The notes below the pieces were generated by a model. The model worked only from the letters and a program-made list of their open reading frames with translations. It searched no databases and had not been told where the DNA came from. Of a stretch of 64,000 nt of DNA, positions 11,401 to 23,690 are shown piece by piece; the first letter of the stretch is position 1; every line of letters starts with the position of its first letter. Source of the stretch: Silene latifolia. Taxonomy: Eukaryota; Streptophyta; Magnoliopsida; Caryophyllales; Caryophyllaceae. The DNA is taken from assembly GCF_048544455.1 (NCBI RefSeq), contig NC_133529.1, positions 42,881,456-42,945,455 on the forward strand, in the 5' to 3' direction. The translations under genes were made by a program, and so were the position numbers.

Positions 11401-12664
11401 TCCTCCCTTTTCTTTTTCCACTATCCCTCACAACCATATTAACACATGTCTTCCTTACCCAACACATGTCCTTCACAAGCCGGAATTCTCCTTCTCATAG
11501 CCTTTGGTAACTTACGTATCCAGACCGTCACATTTATAAAAGAACGCTTTAAGACTCAAAACATATATGTATACATACCCTACGACTCAAAACAACCATA
11601 AGAACATAACTATCGACTCAAAATGACCGCCCATTGAAGTACTCGATCGAGTACATAGCATACTAGGTCGAGTACAGGGTACTCGGTCGAGTAGTGAGAC
11701 TACTCGGCCGAGTTCACGACTCCAGAAGCTGAACAGAATTATCACAGGAAGAATACTCGGCCGAATATGGAATTCTCGGTCGAGTATGAAAGATACTCGG
11801 CCGAGTAGGGCCTACTCGGTCGAGTATCGGCACAGTTCTCAGCACCGTCCACTTTTCGTAAAACAGTCATATCTCACTCGTTACTTGGTCGATCTGGGCG
11901 TGTGACCTATCGTTAGAATCGTAAGAAGATATATATCACCTCCAATTAGAATTACAGCAATATCATTTTTATAACTCAACTTATGACAGTTTTAATACAA
12001 CCCTTCCATAATCGATCATCATACAAATCAAATTTCCTAAACCAAAACAATTTGAACATGCATAAGGCAACAACAACAACAACTCAATACTTCAAGAAAC
12101 CAGTACATAAGTGAACTCTTATCATACCCACATGAAAATTAGACACGACGTTCATGTATATAGACACCTGCCCGTAACCATATGCTACTACCAACAATCA
12201 AGCATTAACATCATCATGTTCATATGCACATGTACCACTACCATACTTCATGCTCAAGATTGTATTAAACAAGTAAAATGATCACATTATTCATGCTCAA
12301 TATCAATCAGATACAAATTCACAATTCACCTTTCATATTTTACCATGTTCCAACACTTAACATGCCAACATATTCATGTTCAAAGTTTAACATCAACAGT
12401 CCTCGATGCATCTTTCAACAACTATCACATTCCACTTCTTCCATCATTTCATCCAACCATGCACAAGATTCAAACTATAGGTATCAAACTCACATGACTC
12501 AAACATACAACAGTTTCCCCCCATGTGACCGACTTGAGATCGTAAGGGCCTTAATGCGACTTCGGGATGTCTCCCAAGTCTTTGCGGTAGCTCCAAACAA
12601 CTCTCCCCGGGTTCATTTTATTTAGATTCCCTAAGTTCATTTGTTTTAGGTGCCGGAATCGTCG
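8464..12664 (-). other. LARD-1 interior, non-coding, G-poor on the plus strand
   Basis: No supported gene. The plus strand is strikingly poor in G and rich in C, A and T over several kb, most clearly about 10400-11500. Hairpin words AACTTCGTCCCCGAAGTT (about 8484) and a close copy at about 8765 follow pyrimidine tracts. A further TACTCGG cluster lies at 11638-11825. Confidence 0.7.
11638..11830. repeat. TACTCGG palindrome cluster in the LARD-1 interior
   Basis: About eight units of the 14-bp palindrome TACTCGGYCGAGTA and variants, outside the LTRs in the 5' leader (sense). It resembles the LTR clusters at 8288-8440 and 13872-14025. Confidence 0.85.
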
Positions 12665-12679
12665 GCTCTGATACCACTT
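12665..12679 (-). other. LARD-1 primer binding site
   Basis: The minus strand reads AAGTGGTATCAGAGC next to the right LTR; initiator-tRNA-Met type. Confidence 0.88.
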
Positions 12680-14045
12680 TGTAACACCCCCTCATACCAA
12701 GGTACCTTACCAAGGACTACCCTAGCATGAAAGGCTGTTACCATCTCGGTTACCCGAGGTAAGTATATATCAAGAGTAACAATCCATAAATACATCTATT
12801 AAAGTATAAAGAGTTTAGCGATTACATTATCTTAGACCAACTCAAAATAAAAGTAAAAGGTCTCAAAACAAATGAAATCTAAGACATCTAAACTCATAAC
12901 AGCGGGAGCTAGACTTGACGTGATGACTCCCCATGACTGTCCCATAGCTAACATCTGCATTACCTGTCACAATCCGCTCACCATCCCCGAATGGATCATC
13001 GCAGGTTTAACAAACAACAACACGGGGTCAGTATCGCTCAATCAAGATAAGACAAACAAATATTGTAACCGGCTAATCATCCTCCATCACCGGTCTCCCG
13101 ATCTCACACAGTAACCGACTACACACCGAAGTGTGTAGCCCTGCCATATTACCCATCGCAACAGGTAATCCTCGCCGCCAGTGGGTGACCGCAGCCCATC
13201 CCCACCTAGTCCAGCTCATCAGCGAGCGACTAACAATCCCTGTCCCTTAATGTGCACATCCCCTCCCGTGATGGGTTCCACGGAGGGCGAACTAGGGTGT
13301 GAAGCCACTCCCGCAAGTGACTCCACCACAATCACACACAGCATCACAGCTGTCACAACACCACAACCGTCCAACATAACCACACCAACACCAACACCGT
13401 CACCACAACACCCATCCTCCGATGATTAGCAGATAACAACAATTATACACAGTACAATCACAATATCTCAAATTAATTAAACAGAACTGAGTAGGGAAAC
13501 CCTACCTTTTCGCAATCCGCTTACGCTGCAATCAACCATACAAATGCATAACAATTACCACATCGTCACCTACAACAACAATCATATAATTCCAATCACT
13601 AACTGCAAAACCCCATTTCCCCCAATTCTTGAATAAAGACAAACCCTAGAATTAATCATCAACAACATAGGGATAAAGACTTACCGGCGAAAGAATAAAA
13701 GATTGAATGCGATAGCTACGATGTCCACACACATAGAGGAGAGATTTGGGAGTGATTAGAGTGTCGTAGGTTTAATTAGGTTTGCAAATGACGTTTTAAA
13801 AACTGATTATCGAATATATAATCCCTAATTACTCCCGAATCAAACCGCTAAAATATTACTCGCCAGACCGGATACTCGACCGAGTATAGAGTATACTCGG
13901 CCGAGTATCCTCTACTCGGTCGAGTATTCATCATACTCGGCCGAGTATTACTCGACAGTAGCCAAACAGACTACACAACCTACACTACTTGGCCAAGTAG
14001 GCTCTACTCGGTCGAGTACAAGCCTATGAAATCCGTAGTATTACA
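12680..14045 (-). repeat. LARD-1 right LTR
   Basis: 1366 bp, nearly identical to 7104-8463, ending TATTACA and followed by the TSD TTTTC. Confidence 0.92.
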
Positions 14046-14050
14046 TTTTC

Positions 14051-14649
14051 AGTTCACTACTCCTCGAGTGGCCCTGAGATTATTAAATAACCCTGACAAG
14101 GGGGTGGACAATTCCTATCACACAATTCCCTTTGTTTAGCCACAGCTCATCATGACCCAAAAGATGCTCATTAGACCTCATTTACGTCGTAGAGCATAAT
14201 TTAAAGTCACTCAGAAACTGTGCCAACTTGGGCGAACAGTCTCTAGTTAAAGAACTGACTCAAAAGAATACTATAGTAGCTCTCGCCACGAACAGGCTAT
14301 ATGAATTAGCAGAACTCTATAAGCGGTCACTGCTCGACAAAGTGTCTTTTACAGTCTGTCTATGTGATCGACTAGTAATCTCTTATGACCCTATGGCACT
14401 TGAACTTGCCATCAATCGACTCACAATCTAGTCACTTAGAGACGTCACCTCATACAAGTGACTAGGGGCAATTACTATGTTAATCCAGTTCACTTTAATA
14501 GGGTACAATATTGTCTCAACAACCTATTTGGATAAAACAAAGTAATATAATAATCATAAAATAAAAGAGTTTAAAAAGAAACTCAAACGATAAATGTGAT
14601 TATGATATATGAATAATCAATACAATATCATTACTTCATATCTCATAAT
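14051..14649 (-). other. Copia-1 3' untranslated stretch between pol and the PPT
   Basis: No gene is seen. The sequence aligns by eye with 49510-50085 in copia-2 and is continuous with 6911-7103 across the LARD-1 insertion. Confidence 0.6.
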
Positions 14650-16110
14650 CTAATACAAATTAGGCATACGCTTAAGATCTATGGAAGCTACATGTCGGTC
14701 ATACGTAGCCTGAGGTAGAATCTTGGTTAGCGGATCAGCAATATTATCATCTGTCCCAACCTTACAAATCTCTATTTCCTTCCTTTCAATGTAATCCCTA
14801 ATCATATGAAATTTTCTGGGTACATGTCTAGACTTGTTGCTAGACTTGGGTTCTTTAGCTTGAAAGATGGCCGCTCTATTATCACAATAAAGTGTGATAG
14901 GATCTTTGGCGGAAGGGACTACCCTTAGTCCTTCTAAAAAATGCCTAATCCATACAGCTTCCTTGGCAGCTTCAGATGCTGCAATATACTCAGCCTCCGT
15001 CACCATTGATCATAAAAACAAAGTCAGCCTGGGACTTCAAGTCATCCCTGACAGTTTGGAAGCTCGAGTCAGTGTAACCCTTCACACCCAGCTCGTTATC
15101 ACCTCCAAACACCAAGAATAAATCCTTAGTCCTTCTCATGTACTTAAGGATATTCTTGACTGCTACCCAGTGGCTCTCACCTGGTTTGGCTTGATATCTA
15201 CTTGTCATGCTTAAATCATATGAAACATCGGGATGAGTGCATATCATGGCATACATGATTGATCCAACAGCGGAAGCATAAGGGATCAATTTCATGCGTT
15301 CAACATCTTCAGGCTCAGTGGGTGACTGAGACTTGCTCAAAGTAATTCCACTGCCCATTAAAATAAAACCCCTTTTGGATTTTTCATGTTGAAACGTCGA
15401 AGAATCTTATCAATATAAGATTCTTGACTTAATGCCAATATCCTTTTCGATCTATCTCTATAGATTCGGGTACCTAATATGTGTTATGGTTCTCCTAAAT
15501 CTTTCATCTGGAAATGATTTTCCAACCACCCCTTGACAGAGGTAAGCATAGGTACATCATTTCCAATGAGTAGTATGTCATCCACATAGAAGATAAGGAA
15601 GACGACATTGCTCCCACTGATTTTCATGTATAAACATGGTTCCTCGACACTTCGGGTGAAACCATTCTCTTTTATCACATGATTAAAACGATGATTCCAA
15701 ATTTTTGATGCTTGCTTAAGACCATAAATGGATCGCTTAAGTTTGCATACCTTGTTAGGATTTTCGGATTTACAAAACCCTCCGGTTGTAACATGTACAC
15801 TTCCTCCTCTAAATACCCATTTAGGAAGGCAGTTTTGACATCCATTTGCCATATTTCATAATCATGAAATACAGTAATCGCTAACATAATCCGAATAGAT
15901 CTAAGCATGGCCACGGAGCAAAAGTTTTATCATAGTGGAAACCATGAATTTGGGTGAAACCTTTTGCCACTAACCTTGCTTTGTAGACATCATCATGTCC
16001 CTCTATGCCATTCTTTATCTTAAAGATCCATTTGCATTGGAGAGGTTTTACACCTTGAGGCAAATCAACCAAGTCCCAAACTTGATTTTCATGCATAGAA
16101 TTTATTTCGG
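14650..16110 (-). pseudogene. Copia-1 reverse transcriptase and RNase H region
   Basis: The copia RT opening (HENQVWDLVDLPQGVKPLQCKWIFKIKNG) starts near 16096. It is followed by WQMDVKTAFLNGYLEEEVYM, then the RT catalytic box YVDDILLIG. The RNase H end carries TVTEAEYIAASEAAKEAVWI and LYCDNRAAI. Fossil, broken in several places. Confidence 0.88.
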
Positions 16111-17312
16111 ATTACATGGCTTCTTGCCATAAAGTTGAATTTGGACTAGAGATTGCGGCTTTGTAGGTTGCAGGTTTGTCACTTTCTAAATGTAACACGT
16201 CTAAGTTGCCATATTCCTCGATAATACCTATGTATCTATCAGGTTGGCGACTGACTCTCCCTGACCTTTTGAACTTCATCAAGTTCAAATTTTCTCCCAC
16301 TCTGTCTTCTAGAAATAAACTCATTTTCTAAGAAGACAGCCTCACGAGCCACAAACACTTTGTTCTCGTTACGGTTGTAGAAGTAAAAGCCATATGTTTC
16401 CTTTGGATAACCTACAAATGTACGCTTTTGAGATATTAAGGCTAGCTTATTGTCAGTCTTGACTTTGACATGAACATCACATCCCCAAATCTTAAGGTAA
16501 GAGAAATTAGGGACCTTCCCTTTCCACATCTCATATGGAGTCTTCTCGGTTGCTTTAGTCGGGCTACGATTGAGTGAAAGAATGGCCGATAGGAGAGCAA
16601 ATCCCCGAAAAGAGTTTGGTAAATCAGTTTGACTCATCATTGATCGAACCATATCAAGTAAGGTTCGATTTCTTCTTTTGGCAACGCCATTCAATTGTGG
16701 TGTTCCAGGTGGAGTAAGTTGTGACACAATGCCACAATCCTTTAAGTGTGAATCAAATTCATTACTGAGATATTCACCACCGCAATCGGATCGAAGTGCT
16801 TTAATCTTTTTGTTCAATTGGTTCTCTACTTCATTTTGAAATTCTTTGAATTTATCAAAAACATCACTTTTATACTTGATCAAATAGATATACCCATATC
16901 TACTTAGGTCATCGGTAAAAGTGATGAAGTAGTCATAATTTCCTCTAGCGGTGATAGTCATTGGTCCACATACATCGGTGTGTATTAGACCCAATAAATC
17001 ACTTGCTCGTGTGCCTTTACCACTAAAGGGGGCACGAGACATTTTGCCTAGAAGACATGATTCGCATACACCAAATGATTGAAAATCAAATGATTTTATT
17101 ACACCAGTCGACACTAGTCTTTTAATGCGTTTTTCATTTATGTGACCTAATCGACTGCCAAATGTATGAATCATTTGGGTCACTTGTTTTGAGTCTTTTT
17201 GATTGTATGTTATAGATATCTTTGCTTGAGCTAGAAGTTCCAAGAACATAAATGCCATTAATTGAATTGGCTCGGCCTATGGCTAAGTCGTTTCTAGAAA
17301 TTTCACAACAAT
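16111..17312 (-). pseudogene. Copia-1 integrase region
   Basis: GAG-pre-integrase type segment (LGHINEKRIKRL ... CESCLLGKM), then the integrase core with HTDVCGPM, FTDDLSRYGYIYL and LRSDCGGEYLS, and the C-terminal GCDVHVKVK...FVGYPKETYGF segment. It continues upstream beyond the solo LTR at 17313-19848. Fossil. Confidence 0.88.
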
Positions 17313-19848
17313 TGTAATACCCCGTATTTTAGAGGATGGTCAAAGGTTTGGTAAACCTCATTTTATTAAAATGTGATTTATGAAAATGGATATTTTATAT
17401 TAATTATTTATTAATTATTGAGACATGTAATTATGTGACGGGAAATAATAATTATATAATAAATAATAATATATGACGAAGGATGTATACATATGACGCA
17501 TACTAGTATAAGCATATATGGTGACGGTATATACGATAAATAAGGTAACAAGTATTTTATACGGTATTAATACGTTATTAATATGAGATAATAATAATAA
17601 TAATATTATTAATATTACCTAATAAGATAAGGAAAGTTCCTCTACCTACCTATTAGTATAAATAAGACCCTCTGGCTATTTTTTGTCACTTATATTCACA
17701 TAAATCACAATTAAAAGTGAGAGAGAGAAATAAGAAGAAAAAGGGAGCTTTATATATATCTCATAACTGTCTTAAGGTAACCGTCTCATAAACTCTTTCT
17801 TATAATTAAATTATTAAAATAATGTATAGACCTGACCTTGACCTTTGACCCGACCTAATCTGACCCGTTGACTTAGTTTGACCGTTGACCCGTACAAATA
17901 TACAATTAGTATACTTAAATAATAATAGGACACAAGACCATTGTATACATAGAACCATTAACCCGTTAAACAGCGAGAAGACCCAATACCCGACCCTTTG
18001 GACCGATTCGACCCATCATGCTTTTGGGTAGGGGTAGGGTGTTCTGTGGGGGTCGTCTTGGTAGTGTTGATGGCGGGGATAGGGGTGACAGTCGGTGGTG
18101 GCGAGGCGTTCTGCAGGATGGGTTATTACATGTTGATGTCATTGTTGTTAAGCGATTTACAGTGGATTGGGAACCCATATGAGAGTCGACTGACCCTGGG
18201 ATGGTGGTGGTTTTCTAGGGCGGTTATGGGTAGGTCTAGGGTGGCGATGGGTGGTGGTAGCGGTGGCTAGTGGAGGCATTGTCGTTGTATCTGCTGTTGT
18301 TGTCGGTTTACTGTTGTTGTTGTTGTTGTTGTCGGGCTGCTGCTGCTGTGTTTCCGCCTTGTGGTTGTCGTGTCGTGGTTTGAGGCTGGCGGTGGTGCCG
18401 ACATGGTGGCCGGGGGCGTAGGAGGAAGTATTAATGCCGTGTTGTTGTTGTTGCTTGTTGATAAACCGCGACTAATACAGAGGGACCATTAACCCATAAC
18501 CCAATTCGGTTGAACCATGACCTGGGTTAGGACAGGACCGGTGGCTGTGGGTGGTTAGGGGTCAGGATTGGTGGTAGTTGTGGTGGTTGGTGGCGGTAAT
18601 GGTTATTGTACTGGGTTATTGTCGGTCTGTTTTGGAGGTAGGAACACATGTATGGGTAGTCATTTGAATTTGTGACGGGTTATACGAGTCATAATATTAT
18701 TTAATTAATTTGAATATCGTTGTAATTATTATTATTACTACACTTACTAGATTGACGGGTTTTGACTTGGGATGAGACGGAACCTAATTGGATTAACTAC
18801 GGAATATTATAATTAATTAATTGTTTATTTTATTTACGTAATGCATTATAATTAGGTAGTAATTGAATATTTAGTGGTTAATTGTAATTATTATTATTTA
18901 TTTAGGTGTCGACCTTGTGAGACGGTAATATTATTATTATTTGGTTCGCATGCTTGTTATTCGGATTTGTTGAAGGAAAGCTTTGAATTATTATTTCGCT
19001 TGCTTGACTCGGAATTTGCTATTGAGGTAGGATAGCTACTCAATCACTTTAATGTTTACTTGAATGGTATTATCTGATTTTATTGGTTGAATTATTTGGA
19101 TTTGTGATGGATGATATATGATTGTTGGTTGGTTGCGTTGAGATAAATTGTTTAATGACTACCTCAGCTCGTGACTGAGATGATTATATTGATTATTGGA
19201 TTCCTCAACTTCGTGTCTGAGATGGTAAGAGATTGTGTTGCTCAATTGTTTGCATTTTCATATCATGAGCACTTGCATTGGATACCTCAGAACAGGTTCT
19301 GCTGGACTTGTTTCTGGGATGATGAGACTACCTCAACTTCGGTTGGGATGATGAGACTACCCTGGCCAGGGATTGGCGGGATGAACGGGAGCGTCGGAGG
19401 ATTGATCATGAGCATGCATTGCATTTGCATTTAATGTTGTTCTTGTATCCATTTATTGTGGTTGTTTGGCTATTCCTACTCAACCTCGTGGTTGACAGTG
19501 TATTCGTGAACACCTGTGGTGAACCTTAATGGGGAGCATATTTGACAGGTACTAAAGATTAGCCGATTTGGGAGCTATGGGATGCGCGAGGACTTGGCGA
19601 GTCTAGCTGGAAGTCTAGATCACATAGAATATTTAATCACTATATTTACTTCCGATGCGAGTTGTAATTATTTTATATTAAGTTTTAATTAGTTCAGTTG
19701 TAATAAACATGTAATCGCTAAAGTTTTAATTAAAGTACTTTGGTTTGTTGTACTTTGTTATACACTGCCTCGGGAAACCGAGATGGTAACAGTCCTATTT
19801 ATTTGGAAATGTCTAGCTAAAGGCTCCTAAATAAATGGGGGTGTTACA
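17313..19848 (+). mobile_element. Solo LTR of the LARD-2 family
   Basis: 2536 bp from TGTAATACCCCGTA to GTGTTACA, flanked by a perfect 5-bp duplication ACAAT. The ends and the 19500-19800 segment match the LARD-2 LTR in reverse orientation (for example the block around CCTGTGGTGAACC and GACAGGTACTAAAGATTAG). There is no interior, so this is an LTR-LTR recombination product. It lies in the copia-1 protease/integrase region. The middle is rich in GTT/GGT runs, which give spurious frames. Confidence 0.87.
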
Positions 19849-20677
19849 ACAATTGTTCTTAATAGCAAAAGAAAAAACCTTCCATGTCTGACATGGCAAC
19901 GAAAATTATGTTCTTAGATAAAGAAGGTACAAAATAACAATTATGTAAGTACAACTCAAAGCCATTAGCTAATACAAGTACATAGGTTCCTTTTGAAGTG
20001 GCGGCTACCCTAGCTCCATTTCCTAGTCGGAGATCCACGTCACCCTTGTTTAGCTTTTCCACGTTCTTTAGCCCCTGTAACTGATTACAAAGGTGAGAAC
20101 CACATTCGGTATCCAATACCCATGTTGAAGTGGAAGTAAGATTTATATCGATAACAAAGATTTCGGAAGAATTATTACTTACTGGAGTGACGAGTCCAGT
20201 AGCAATATCTCCCAAATACTTGGGGCAATTGCGCTTACAATGGCCTAGGTCATTACAATAATGACACATTTCGAATGGTTAGGCACCCTTCTTGTGTTTG
20301 GTTGTGGTAGTCCCACTAGCCACTCCCTTTACAATCGTGAATTTGGGTTCTTTGCCCTTCCTTGCTTTCTTCTCATTAATCTCTTTAGTTTTGAGGTCAC
20401 TCTTCTTTAAACCCCCACTAAATTCTCCATTATCCCTCGTTTCATCAAACAAGGAAGCCACGGAAGTAATGATAATATCTTCATGAGATTCATCATTTGT
20501 AGGAAAAATTATTGGAGTGGGATGAAAAGAAGTTGTGAGAAAGCAAAGATTCCCATCTTCACCAATGCTAACTCGCAATTCTCTAGTCGAATTATGATCG
20601 TTAGTGGAGCAATTTTCATCAAATAATTTAAGCCAAGTATCAATGGTAATAGGTGAACAAGAAATAGATGAATCCAT
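19849..20677 (-). pseudogene. Copia-1 short Gag, zinc knuckle and protease region
   Basis: Starts with MDSSISCSPITIDTW and has a lysine-rich centre. A CCHC knuckle CHYCNDLGHCKRNC comes next, then a protease segment with WVLDT and GSHLCNQLQGLKNVEKL. It is the same design as copia-2 (52750-53634), with no larger N-terminal Gag domain seen in either. Fossil, interrupted. Confidence 0.8.
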
Positions 20678-22795
20678 TGCGGTAAAACAAGATAACTACA
20701 AAATGGAGATGAAGGAAATAATTAACATTTATAATTTTACTTGCAAACATTTTAACAAGATTTTAATAATTAAGCATTTATATAATGATCTCGCACCTAA
20801 ATTATATAAATGATTCGAGATCCATATTTATACAAACATGGGCACGGGAAACCGATACAACCCATACTTGGATAAATTTGGTGAATTAACTCTTTAATTG
20901 ATTCTACTATAGAATTCTCGGTGGATGTATTTCATAAAATCCATCTCTAGCCCCGGAACATAAGACTAGTCTTTATATCCCGTTGAGTCCAACCAAATTT
21001 CGCTTGTAATAAAGTGTTATTACCTCACTTACCCAATGAAAAATGAAAGTACCCCGGGAAACCGAATCTACCCCAAATGTCAAAGGGATTCATGAGTCCT
21101 ACTATTTGGTAAGGCTAATCTCAATTTTGAATGTATGTGTGAGGTCTTGTCGATTTATTATCTATCATCTTTAAGTGAACTAAGTCGATGAATACTCGAT
21201 AATCATAATTGACAATAGTCGATAAAACGATTAAATATGCATGTGTAGTTATGGCGATTTGGCAATGCATGAAAACATATAAAGCAAGCAAATGAAGAAA
21301 ACAAATTTCCTAGCATGGCCTTTCCTAAAATAGAAAATCTCATATTCTATTACAATTTCGGAAACCAACTCCTTTGGTCCCTTGAATCTTCATTTGACAC
21401 GCCTCCCAAGGAAAGACACCGTCTCGATCAGAACTCCTTTACGAATGGCACCGTCTTTGGAAAACTCTGGGATTACAAATAATAAAATAATAAAATGTAC
21501 ATTGTACTTTCTATTATACATTTGTAAAAAAAAATCTAATGAAATAAAATAAAAGTAAAACGAGATCACATTAAATTACAACCGAATCAATATTCCCTTA
21601 CATTACGGGAAATATTGATTAAACTAAGGCCATACTAAGATAAAATTACATAATTCAAAATTATATAAATAAAATATGACATTCATCAATGAAATATGCA
21701 GCATTATAAAATATATCTAACATGTCAAATTATGTGCCAAATCGCCCTATTAAACTTATATCGTAAATATAGAACGGTTTTATGGATATTTGCAATTTTA
21801 ACTTATTAAAATTACACAAAATAATACTAAAATCAAATTTAGTCTAAGTTAATTATCCTAACCTTTTAGGACTCAAAAATTAGTTATTACTCAATTTTTG
21901 ACAATAATTCAACTTGATACATCAATTATGCTCATTTTTTACCTTAATATCATAACCTTTTATGAATAAATCCAAATTAAATTACAATAATTTCAAATTT
22001 TAAATTTTAAATTTTTGAATATTCTGGAATAATTCCATGACACTCATAATGTCAAAAAACAAGGTTAAAATTTTCGAATTTATTTCGAGAAAAATATAGT
22101 TGCAATTTATCGGTTTTATCTAATAAAACATCTAAAGCATATGAAGATTAATCTAATAAATATTCCAACTTTAGATCTGATATGTGGGATAAGAATGCAA
22201 CCTAAAACAATTTTTTCATGCCATTTAATTTGTTTTAGCTATTTATGCTAAAATAGTCACTATTTATGTTATTTTTACACTAAAAATTCATAAATCATGC
22301 AAAATGAATAAATTTCATCTAAAATTTTACACACAGTGATTAAAATGTGCATGTGACAACATATTAAAATTTCACGGCCTGTTACGAAGTTTAACTAATT
22401 TTAACCATTTGACCTCCATTTATTCCATTTTTATCTCATAAAAATCATAAGTCATGCAAAATAAATCAAATTTATACGAAATTTTACATACAATAAGTAA
22501 AATATGCATGTGAGGTCATATAAAAATTTCAAGGTCAGAAACTTAGTCTAACTAATTTTAGCATTTAATCATCATTTTACTTAATAAAATGTAATAAAAT
22601 TACTAAAAATTATTAAAATGAGCCATAAATTACCATAAATCATCAAAATGACCTAAATTCACTTTAGGACCAGAATATATAACATTCAAAAAAATTTCGT
22701 ATCTTTTATCCTCATAAATCACAATGTTCTAGTTTTATATGTTAATACTTTTAACTCGGAAAAATAATAACCGATTATGCATGCAACAACCATTT
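20678..22795 (-). other. Copia-1 long AT-rich 5' leader
   Basis: About 2.1 kb between the primer binding site and Gag with no supported ORF. The same-sized leader occurs in copia-2 (53635-55845), with stretches alignable by eye. Confidence 0.6.
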
Positions 22796-22809
22796 TCTCT
22801 GATACCACT
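22796..22809 (-). other. Copia-1 primer binding site
   Basis: The minus strand reads AGTGGTATCAGAG just inside the LTR, the usual initiator-tRNA-Met complement of plant LTR elements. Confidence 0.85.
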
Positions 22810-23171
22810 TGAAAGGATTCATTAAACCTCAAATTAAAATCTTTAATTTTATATCTAAATTTCTCATTAAAATAAATGATGATCTTATGCATGCATAACA
22901 AAAATTAAATCAAAGATTAATAAGAAAGCTTCTTACAATGCGGAAATCAGATTTGGGGCACAAGCAAGAACACCTTTATTACTTGTTCTTGAGCTCAAAA
23001 TAATTGGATGATCCTCCTTGTCTCAATATTATGAGAACCTCCTATTAGTTGCAACAAGACAACCCCCTTAAAACTACTAGATAATTAACTAGATTACTTT
23101 AGTAGCCATCCTTAAAATATGATCTAATAATATTTGTATTACTGCTATAGTAATTTGTATATTTAGATATT
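22810..23171 (-). repeat. Copia-1 5' LTR, inner piece
   Basis: Matches 5642 to about 6006 of the left LTR. It is followed by LINE sequence. The outer piece is at 37802-38485. Confidence 0.88.
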
Positions 23172-23388
23172 GGTGCCATTGTAGTTACTTAGAAATAAAG
23201 TAATAGGATTGTGCTCCTAGGATTTTCTAGGGTTTCTTAGAAAATTCTGTGGGGATTCCGTCTCTGCTCATCTTTGTCCTTCCTTCTCGATCAAGTCTCC
23301 CTCCTACGTTCTTAACGTAGGGAGAGTTTTCTTCTCTACTTTGCTTTTTGCTTTGCTGTGGTTCGATTTTTTTCGGGGTGCCCTAGTT

Positions 23389-23690
23389 ATGGCTGAGAAG
23401 AGCGGCCAGAGACTGGGCAAGGGCCTGTTGATTGAGGATCTAACTAAGGAGGATGATAATTTTATTAGGGATGTGGAGTATGATGGTGCAGATAAGAAGA
23501 GTAATGACCTATTACTCGTGGGAAAACCGTGGGCTTCTAAGGCGATCAATGTCAAAGCTGCGATCGACACAATGATTAAACTGTGGAATTCGAAGGAGCC
23601 GGTTGTAGGCAATGTTCTTGACGCTAAAGGTAAAATTTTTGCGTTCCGTTTTTATGTGAAAAAGATAAAGCTAGGGTGGTAGAAGGGAAA
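23389..23690 (+). pseudogene. LINE-1 ORF1, N-terminal part
   Basis: MAEKSGQRLGKGLLIEDLTK starts at the ATG at 23389, followed by LLVGKPWASKAINVKAAIDTMIKLW, the conserved DUF4283 segment of plant LINE ORF1 (RNA-binding). The frame meets a stop just before the LARD-2 insertion. The rest lies at 32157-33175. Confidence 0.85.

Larger units (their letters stand above)
7104..14045 (-). mobile_element. LARD-1: LTR element with no coding capacity
   Basis: 6.9 kb with a perfect TSD TTTTC on both sides. LTRs of about 1.36 kb (TGTAAC...TTACA) flank a 4.2-kb interior with no gag or pol reading frame on either strand. The primer binding site (minus strand) is at 12665-12679 and a purine tract lies at 8464-8476, so sense is minus. 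This fits the large retrotransposon derivative (LARD) class, moved by proteins of another element, probably Ty3/gypsy given the TGTAACACCCC ends. The two LTRs are very similar by eye, so it is fairly young. Confidence 0.87.

Noticed and set aside
17998-18460. Gly/Val-rich frames and GTT repeats in the solo LTR
   Set aside because: Simple-sequence content of the LTR; no homologous protein recognised.
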